From Roridomyces roridus (Eukaryota > Basidiomycota > Agaricomycetes > Agaricales > Mycenaceae): 64,000 bases of DNA. Within the stretch, counting starts at the first letter, position 1, and each line of letters begins with the position of its first letter. Below, in pieces: positions 56,200 through 64,000 of the stretch. The translations under genes were made by a program, and so were the position numbers. The stretch is taken from NCBI GenBank assembly GCA_029378245.1, contig JARKIF010000003.1:1116001-1180000 (forward strand), read 5' to 3'. A model generated the notes under the pieces. The model saw only the letters and a program-made list of their open reading frames with translations. It made no database searches and was not told where the DNA came from.

Positions 56200-57492
56200 T
56201 CATGAGTGAGGAGGTATAGACTCGCGCTGGCAACCGCCAGGTAACAAGAACTTGAAGCGTTCGGCGTTCTCAATCAGAAAGAGTGGTAAGCCAACAGCAG
56301 TCGTCAACCTGTTTCCATGGTCAGGACAACAGCAGATTGACAGCAAGCGCTTGACTTACGGTTCTAGACTCATTTGCGAGAAGAGGTCCAGATACTGCGC
56401 GCTTGTGAACAATCGGACAAAGACGGGGAGCAAAGATAACGCACGTTATAAGCTTCAGGCAGCATCCCGAATATATCCTTGCCCTTGCATATCGTGTCCT
56501 GAATCCGTTTGGGCTCCAGGAGGTCGATACGCCCTGCGATGCGGTCCGCATGCGAGAAACCCTGCATTTTTGTAATGTACTCCGGGAGAGTGCGGAAACA
56601 ATAGCTGCAGTGCCAGCCTGCATCACTGAGCACCGTCTCGCTGCTCTGCGCATGCCGGTAGAAGCTGTCGGGACCCCAGACGTGGGCGCTCGCGCGCCAG
56701 CTGGTAAGGCCAACTAGCCATTCAAAGCTGCATGTAAGGTAAGAAGATAGTTCTTGGATAGAGAGACGCCCCGCACCTGTATAGGTAATTTCGCAATTGA
56801 AGATGTATCGACTGGCCAAAGTCGCACGTCCGGAGAAGCTCGATGGTATGCGCGGCCGGTATCTCGTCGACGTCGCTCATGATGACCACGGACTCGGTCT
56901 CGGGGTGAAACTCGGTCATATGCGAACGCAGTAAAGTCGTCATCTGGTCGCGCATCCCAGCTTCCTGCTCAAACGGTCCATGTCCAGCCTCCAACGGATA
57001 GCCAGGAACACTTGACTGCAAGTCAGCAAGACGCACAGCGAGGGATGAAAGACGCACGCACAGTCGGTAACTAATCTTCTTGTCAAACTTGGCGAACCGC
57101 TCTCGGTGCAGCGCAAAGCTCGTCTCCTTTGGTAGTCCAGTGAATGTGGCATTCGATTCGATTATGTAGAACCGATCCACGACAGGGTTCAATTCGTTCA
57201 GACGAATCTCCAACAAGTCCAGCTCCGTGCTAAACAGGATCGCGTCCAGAACTTTGACCTTGCCGGATTTTCGCTCGCGCCAGCCGTGCAGCTGGCAGAC
57301 TTGGTCGTTAATGTCGAGGCCCTCCGAGTAGTAGTGCTTGACTAGATTCTTGGGTCCCTCGGCCTTGTCCCATATTGGCCGAGTCGCACTCGAGAGCGCG
57401 TTTTTGATTTGGTAGTGGTTTTGCGACACCAAGTAGACGAGAACGAAGGTGAAGAGCAAGGCAAAGGCAAAGAAGAAAAGTCTGCTCCGCAT
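56200..57492 (-). CDS. Glycosyltransferase family 17 protein (beta-1,4-GlcNAc-transferase III-like)
   Basis: A type II membrane protein: a short basic N-terminus and signal anchor ([20 protein letters not shown]) are followed by a lumenal catalytic domain. GT17 landmarks are [20 protein letters not shown], then [20 protein letters not shown] with [20 protein letters not shown], a DxD-type motif [19 protein letters not shown], and the distal [20 protein letters not shown] with SHADRI. Animal members add bisecting GlcNAc to N-glycans; fungal members are uncharacterised and may use other acceptors. Localisation to the Golgi is inferred. The first in-frame ATG (57492) is chosen because the alternative upstream one overlaps the 3' end of the alpha-actinin gene. 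The end is PPHS at 56200. Confidence 0.85.
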
Positions 57493-57580
57493 TGAGTGAA
57501 GATGCAAAGGCTGCTTTCGCCTGCAAAATAGCCCAGTTTGAAACGTCGGGGGTTGTCGCTTGATACAGGGTACAGCCACT

Positions 57581-60067
57581 CTAAGCAAATACATCGTCCA
57601 ACCACCGTTCATAATCGTACTCTGCCTCTCCCACATCATTCTGCCCCCGCGGCATCGCCTCGCTCAGATACTCAATAGCATGCGGTGGCAAGTGATGTAG
57701 CCGCAGGTCCAGTTCCGTTACAAAGGGCTGCGCTAACATCAGAAAGAGCGATAATGAAGATTTGAAGGCGTACCTTGTCCGCAGCTATGCCTCGGAACGC
57801 TTGGCGCAGTTGTTCTGGTGACGTCTGGTCTTCAGTTATATCCACCTAGAGCTAGTGTCGGTCATCCATCTCACAATTGAAAGAACTACGCCTACCAGGA
57901 GGTTAATGAACGCTTCAAAGTTGATTGCGCCATAGTCCTGAATCAGTTGGTCGTAGATAAAGTTCATGTCCTCATCCTGAAGCAGTGTTATCTTCGGTCG
58001 TGTCAAGAGAAACTGATACGCACCGAATACACGATCCCAAGACTCGCCAACGCAGCAGTCATTTCACTCTGGCTGAGAGTATTCGTCTCGTCCTTGTCGA
58101 AATATCTGAATGTGCTCTCAAACTGCTCGAGTTGTGCAGGAGTCAAATTCGACAGGTTCCGCGAAACGATCTGGTTGTCGATGAACGCGATTTTCTTCGC
58201 GACACTCTGAACGACCAGCTCCAGTTCAAATTCGAGATCTTGCAGCGTGAATACAGTGTAATCGTTTTCTTCCACATTCGCGGCTTTACATTCGGCTTCG
58301 GCTTCGGCGACCTGCGCCAGAGCCTCGGAGATGGCTGGTATTCGGGTCTGGATCTCTTGAACGCCCTGTTGCTGCACCTCTAATGGGCCTTCTAGTACAG
58401 TCAGCTCGGATGAGATGGCGTGTAATCGGTGTTCGAAATCATTTGCAAGGTCTGCAAATGATTTGCGCAGCCGCTCCTTGATTTGGCGGATCTGCGCATT
58501 TATTGTCCGTGACCGCCGAGCCTCTGACGCAAGCAGGGCTTTCCACGCCTCGTCCACCTCATGAAGTGTGAGGTCTGGAGGCGGGACATACTCGCGCAGA
58601 CCATATGTTCGTAGCTTCATCTGTACGTTGCCAAAGAGGGTCGCGAGATCCTGCTTCTCCACGACCCATGTCCTCTTGGTCGTATGTTTGTAGGTATTAA
58701 AGCCCACAGACTGCTGCTTGGCGTCGGTGTATGTGCCGGTGAATTCGCTTCCGGCCCAGTTGGTCTGCATCTCGGTAAGCGATGCCAGGAGCTGCGGTGG
58801 GTGAGCAACGCGCCGAAGAAAATGCAGAATACACACCAACCGCACGCGTCGTTCGTAGTCGTTTCGTGATACCCACACGGATTGCATAAGTTCGGCGAAT
58901 TTCTCGACGCGTCGTGATACCGTTTCCGCCTGATCTGCGGCGGGGTGAGGAGTGTATTCCGAAAAGAAAATTACATACCCATGGAGGAAAAGGCGTGAAA
59001 GAAACTCGCAATATATGTCATAACACTGCGCTCGTCGGGATTTGTCGAGTCACACAAGTCTTCAACTTCTAAGAGTTGCTATAGCTTGAATGAACTTGGC
59101 GGGCACCAGGAGCGATTGAGAGCACATACAGGGATATTCAAGTGTTCTGCGGCGATCTTGAACGCGAGCCTCGTATTTCCGTGACGGTCTGACTAGGACA
59201 AGTGTCAACATGCAAGCCAGAGTCAGAGAACGGTCTCATACCTTGTCCAGCTTGTCGTAATCTAACAAGTCAGGCCGATGGCAGTGGATTAGAGCACATC
59301 TTGGAATATTCAATAGACTGATCGGGTCGGAATTCAGAAACGCACAGCGCGAGCCCATCCGACCAACTGAGCGAAAAGTCCTGCACGTTGACCTCTTTAT
59401 ACGGCTCCGTTTTGCGTTGACACCAGAGCAAGAGGCCCGCCTTTGCGGAGAGACCTTCTTCACTTTCGTAGCAGTCAATGAGCCAGGGCCGAACAGGACA
59501 GAGGGCGCCGGACAGACCTGATATCCGCAATCGTGAAGCGTAGAATCAGCGTCCATATCATGCCCAGGATGAGCTTGAGGTTGCCGTCGATGATATCTGA
59601 AATGGGCTGCTCAGCTACGTAACTGGAGCATTGGATGCAAGTACCTTCTGGGCCGATGTTGGTGAGTTTGACGCCTCTCGAGGTGATGAATTCAAGGGCC
59701 TTGTTGACATTCTCTGCCTTCTGAACTCTCATACGCGGCGTCTTGTTGTATCTTCCAAGAGAAACGTCGCCTAGAGTCGGATATTTAGCCAGAACGATTG
59801 AAATGGCCGATCTAGAGGCTACCCATGATTTCCTGCGCGCAACTTGCATTGAGAGATGCCAAAGCGGCGGGAGTGGGAGCGCACCATGAGCTGGATGAGC
59901 CGCACGCCGTCTGAGAGATCTCGAACCAAGGAAGACATCGGGGGATATCCATTGGTCTCCAGTTTCGTGTTCAACCTTGTAGAAATAAGTCACTGTGGAC
60001 GGCAAATCTGCTAGAGGGTGCACCATTTACAGAACGTGCGCTCCTGTACATCCCCGAACGACGACAT
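57581..60067 (-). CDS. Alpha-actinin (actin cross-linker)
   Basis: This protein bundles F-actin, for example at the cytokinetic ring. It starts [20 protein letters not shown] (60067), the first calponin-homology domain, which continues [20 protein letters not shown] with [20 protein letters not shown] and [22 protein letters not shown]2 includes [40 protein letters not shown] and [21 protein letters not shown] spectrin-like rod follows ([20 protein letters not shown]), shorter than in animals as is usual in fungi. C-terminal EF-hands follow ([32 protein letters not shown] in the next exons), and the end is [10 protein letters not shown] at 57581. The start is 133 bases from that of POB3, on the opposite strand, so the promoter is shared. 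Confidence 0.92.
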
Positions 60068-60200
60068 TGAATCGAGACGAGGAGAAAGGCAAAAGGTAAG
60101 CTTAAGATTTGATCGCTCGGCTGTGACCGCGCCTCACGCGCCTCTTGTCTCCCTCTAACACTTACTTTTACGGACACCTCTCTCACCGAGGCACACCGTT

Positions 60201-62452
60201 ATGGCGACGACGCAATTTGACCCCATTTTCCATGGGCTGTCGGGGGAGGTTGGCAGTGCGTTCTCGTCCTCTTCTCACCAATTCAGCCAGTACTGAAAAC
60301 ATGAGCAGAAATGCGTGTGGCAGGCAGTGGGATGGCGTGGAAAGGGATCGACTCGGGCGAAATGACAGCTATCTCAGCGGCGGACATCAGGTCTGCTCAA
60401 TGGCTTCGCGTCGCGCGTGGCTTCCAGCTGCGTCTCGGTCTCAAAGACCGCAAACGCGAAACCTTTGACGGCTTCAAGCGCGAGGTTTGTAAAAACGAGT
60501 CATTGCGGCTCCCACTCGGCTCAGCTCTTTTCAGGACCAGAAAAAAGTCACCGAATTGCTCAAAAACCACTTTCAAATCACGCTCGAAGAAATAGACGTT
60601 TCGTTCAAGGGATGGAATTGGGGCGTTACCGACTTTAGAGGTGCGTCGTGGCTCGTCTTTGACGCGTCTGGGTCATATATCACGTCGCGCAGGCCAGGAC
60701 CTTGCTTTTCTCGTGTCCAACAAAACCAGCTTCGAGCTCCCGCTGCGCAATGTGGCCAACTCCAACATCGCCGGTCGCACGGAGGTGTCCCTCGAATTCA
60801 CTCCTTCGGCATCCTCGTCCAACAAGAGAATGGATGAAATGACCGAAATCCGGTTCCATGTTCCTGGCGTCATCTCCAAGACCAAAGGGTCAGAGGATGG
60901 CTCCCAAAAATCTGACGCGGAGGACGACGACGACATCAGCGCCGCCCAGGTGTTCCATGATAACATCAAGGAAACGGCGGATATTGGACAAGTCACGGGA
61001 GATATCATCCTCAGCTTTGAGGAGGTTCTCGTTTTGACTCCTCGTGGTCGATACGACGTGGACATGTTTCCCGAGTTCCTTCGTCTGCGAGGAAAGACGT
61101 ACGACTACAAAATTCTTTACGCCGCCATCTCCAAACTCTTCCTCTTACCCAAAGACGACCAACACGTCCTCTTTATCGTAAGCTTCCTTACCTTTCAACC
61201 AGTTAATTCACTCAGTGGCAACCCAGCTCGGCCTCAACAATCCTATCCGGCAAGGGCAAACCCGCTACCATTACCTCGTCATGCAATTTACTCGTGAGGA
61301 GGAAATCACTGCTGAGCTCAACATGGACGAGTGGGTTCTTGTTTGTGCTCCACTACGCTTCGCTCATCCGTCTATTCAGGGAGGAAGTCGCCAAGTACGA
61401 CCGCCTCAAGAAGAACTACGAGGATCCGACCTTCGAGGTCGTCTCCAGCGTCTTCCGAGCCCTGGCAAAGAAGAAAATCATCGGCTCGGGGAGTTTCCAG
61501 AGGTATTTCCTCTCATCGAGACATCACCCTGCCATTGACATATTCTTTCAAGCCGCGACGGCCACCCGGGTATCAAGGTCAACCTCAAAGCCGTTCAAGG
61601 CGACCTCTTCATGCTCGAAAAATACATCTTCTTCGTATCAAAGCAGCCCGTTCTCATCGAGCTCTCGGATATCCAGCAGGTGGTGTTCTCGCGTGTCAGC
61701 CAGGGCACTGTTGCGCGGACATTCGATCTCAAGATCGTCACCAAGAGCGGGCCCGAGTATTCGTTCGTTTCCATCAACAAGGAGGAGCTGGAGCCGACGG
61801 AGGCGTACTTGAAAGAGAAGAAGATTCGCGTCAAGGAGATTGTGCCGGATGCGGAGCTCGCGCTGGCGGCCGTCGGGGACGACGATGACGACGATGATAT
61901 GCAGAGCGTCGAGTCGGACGAGGACAAGCGACCCAGGATAAGGAGCGCGAAAGACGACGACGACGAGAGTTCTGAGGATGGTGAGTTTTGCGTCTTCTCG
62001 AATCACATATGCTGATTATTTTTACAGAGGACTTCCAGGCGTCCGCGTCGGATTCGGGCTCGCCTAGTGAGAGTGACTCTGATTCTGACGGTGCCGCCAC
62101 TGCGTCAGACGCCAGTGGCGACCGCGACTTTAAGAAGAAGAAGCCCAGCAAGAAGGCCGATGGCGAGACGCCCAAGAAGAAGAAAAAGAAGGCCGCCCAA
62201 AGCGATGGGGGCGACGATAAGCCCAAGAAAAAGGCAAAGGCAAAGGCCAAGGACGATGATGCGATGGACGTGGACGAGGACAAACCGAAACCACGGCCAA
62301 AGCCCAAGCCCAAGGCGAAGCCAAAGACAGACGATGGGGCTATGGACGTCGATGACCCGCCGCGTCCCAAGCCCAAGCCCAAAACCAAGAAGTCTTCCGA
62401 GGGCACGGCTGATGAGCCGCCAAAGAAGAAACAGAAGAAGGACGAGGATTGA
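60201..62452 (+). CDS. POB3: FACT complex subunit POB3 (SSRP1-like)
   Basis: POB3 with Spt16 forms the FACT histone chaperone, which reorganises nucleosomes during transcription and replication. The start is MATTQFDPIFHGLSGE. The N-terminal PH-like domain has MAWKGIDSGEMTAISAADIR and QWLRVARGFQLRLGLKD. The SSRP1/POB3 region includes ITLEEIDVSFKGWNWG, then LAFLVSNKTSFELPLRNVAN and EIRFHVPGV. The tandem PH/Rtt106-like part has DIILSFEEVLVLTPRGRYDV, VNLKAVQGDLFMLEKYIFF and EELEPTEAYLKEKKIRVKEI. An acidic stretch (DDDDDDDMQSVESDEDKRP) is followed by an unusual Lys/Pro-rich tail to 62452. As in other fungal POB3 there is no HMG box. About five introns. Confidence 0.93.
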
Positions 62453-62591
62453 TTTCTTACTTTACGGCGACTTTTGTACATCTACATATTCATTTCATTT
62501 CCACCAACCGCAATCCCTTGGGTATCTAATACAGCGGAGTGTAAAATAAATCGACTTACTTGTAATACAGTACTGGAGGTCGTGTGCGGTA

Positions 62592-63769
62592 CTAGATGCC
62601 GACCTTGCTGAGTTTGGCGGTAAGTTCGTCAAGTGGGTCTGCATCCTCGCCCCCTTCGTCTTCCCCCGCAGCGTCCTCTTCTTCATCTTCATCGGAGGCT
62701 ATTAACTTGCCACCGCGGCGCTTCATGTGTAACGCGATGGTCTTGATATTGTCGTCGTCCTCCTCCTGCTCGTTCCACTGCAGCTCCAACAGCATGAGGC
62801 TCGCCATCTTCGGCAGACCGCTCGCGAGCGCCAAGAACGACTCGGTCTCGAGATTGTTGTTCTGCAATTGCAGGGTGTGCAATTTGGCGTTTGAGCCTCC
62901 CGCGAGGGCGGTGAGGAGTCCTGGGACCTCGCCGTCGCCCGAAAGGACACAGTCTGAGAGGTTGAGCGTCGTGAGCTCTGGCCACGACTTGAGCGCCTCT
63001 GTCCACGCCTCCACACCCGACACCTCGCCGTCCTCGGTGAACGTGTTGTCCTGCAGATCGATGTGGTGGAGGTCGTGGCAGTCTGAGAGCCCGTGAGCGA
63101 GGGCGGTTATACCCTCCATGCGGATTCCATTCTGCGGCATGCGAATCTCCTGCAGTGTCCCGTGCGCCGCAAATGCCTCTGCCCACTTTGCAGCAGAACC
63201 GTTCTCGAGTCGGTTCCGTCCGCAGATGACCGTGTGGAGGTTGGATTTCTTGCCCTCTGCTTTGCTCAATCTGGCGGATTCGAGGAGGGCATTGGCGAGG
63301 ACTACGCCGCCCGCGGGACCCAGTCCGTTGTTGTTGAGCTTCAGGACTTGGAAGGATCGATTTTGGGTGAGGAACGGTACTATCGGCTCGACTGAGCGGC
63401 CGCCAAAGGCGTTATCGCTGAGGTTGAGCTCGACGAGGGAAGTCTTGTCCTTGAGCGCGTCGCAGATCGCGGTCAAAGCTTGTGGAATTTCAGAGATCAG
63501 GCGTCCAGTGAAGATATCAGCGAAATCTGCGATCTTGAAGGGATGAGGGGCGTGTTTATCCGAGCAACGAGTCGTACCTTGAGCACAGTCGTTTTCTGGA
63601 GAAACTCGGCTAGTGCTAGGGACGCGTCGACGCCGATGGTGTTTCCGCCAAAGTGGATTTCCTCGATTTTAGTTGGATCGACATTGGCGAGCCATGGCTC
63701 GAGGTCGGCGCGAGTGTCGAGCTTGAGGCCTTTGCCTTCGAGGCTGAACACGGTTTCTGATGAGGACAT
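62592..63769 (-). CDS. RNA1: Ran GTPase-activating protein (RanGAP / Rna1)
   Basis: A cytosolic leucine-rich-repeat protein that stimulates GTP hydrolysis by Ran and so maintains the gradient for nuclear transport. Exon 1 begins MSSSETVFSLEGKGLKLDTR and includes IEEIHFGGNTIGVDASLALA. One 40-50-base intron follows near 63.55 kb. Exon 2 begins IADFADIFTGRLISEIPQAL, whose FTGR holds the arginine equivalent to the functionally important Arg74 of fission-yeast Rna1. LRR units continue (LVELNLSDNAFGGRSVEPIV, FQVLKLNNNGLGPAGGVVLA, LHHIDLQDNTFTEDG, LHTLQLQNNNLETESFLALA). An acidic tail (EDEEEDAAGEDEGGEDADP) ends with DELTAKLSKVGI at 62592. No SUMO-acceptor C-terminal domain is present, as in other fungi. 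Confidence 0.93.
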
Positions 63770-64000
63770 TGGTCAAAAAGTTGAAAGGCCGAGCGAGTCA
63801 CAGATGGTCACTCACTCTACTTATCCTTCCAACACCTCTGGGCGCGCTTTTCGCAGTATCCTCTCCATTTCACCCCACAAATCTTGCTCTGCGACACGCC
63901 GGCGAAGAATGAAATTAAATTTGCTCCTAGACTGTCTATCCTTCTCCTCTCGGCGCCAGGGACTGCCCAGACATCAACGCACCCTGAACCACAATTTACG
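63770..64000. other. Upstream region of RanGAP at the window edge
   Basis: Holds the RanGAP promoter and leader. I see no further supported coding sequence; it may extend into a divergent gene outside the window. Confidence 0.4.

Overview
The window looks like a piece of nuclear chromosome from a mushroom-forming basidiomycete (Agaricomycetes). Genes are compact and rich in introns of about 45-60 bases with GT...AG ends, intergenic gaps are short, and both strands are used. The products are typical of this group: TPR/Mlp nucleoporin, SMC6, POB3, alpha-actinin, cofilin, VDAC and RanGAP, alongside orphan families common in Agaricomycetes. I saw no transposon, CRISPR array, bacterial operon or virus. 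Start codons and exon limits were inferred by eye from splice sites and family motifs, so outer coordinates are firmer than internal ones.

Layout, 0-17.5 kb: a partial TPR/Mlp1 nucleoporin (-), a ketopantoate-reductase-like enzyme (-), an MFS sugar transporter (-), a Cox20-like assembly factor (+), a Cdc25/Ibp1-like rhodanese phosphatase (-), a large orphan helical protein (-), a 1.4 kb stretch without a credible gene, an orphan seven-helix membrane protein (+), and a secreted TupA-like solute-binding protein (-).

17.9-35.1 kb: a DCAF4-like WD40 protein (-) diverges from a long disordered RA-PH adaptor (+). A homeodomain-like protein (+) follows, then two recent tandem copies of the seven-helix protein (-), a transporter-like polytopic protein (+), a small spliced gene (-), a WW-like membrane protein (+), and a Rad60/NIP45-like SUMO-like-domain protein (-).

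35.3-51.5 kb: a small membrane protein (+), a GCFC/PAXBP1-like protein (+), an aquaglyceroporin with a damaged splice donor (+), an inositol polyphosphate multikinase (-) back to back with a small conserved-looking ORF (+), SMC6 (+), a mitochondrial K+/H+ exchange-related protein (+), an F-box/LRR-like protein (+), a secreted dienelactone hydrolase (-) and an intron-containing tRNA-Lys(TTT).

51.5-64 kb: a decayed 0.4-0.5 kb direct duplication, then VDAC (+), cofilin (-), a GT17 glycosyltransferase (-), alpha-actinin (-) head to head with POB3 (+), and RanGAP (-).

Most genes are independent housekeeping loci. Three functional groupings lie within short distances: Smc5/6 pathway (Rad60-like and SMC6), actin regulation (cofilin and alpha-actinin), and nuclear transport (TPR at one end, RanGAP at the other). 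No single coherent new system stands out. The most unusual items are splice-site features, an atypical homeodomain and the lineage-specific membrane-protein duplication.
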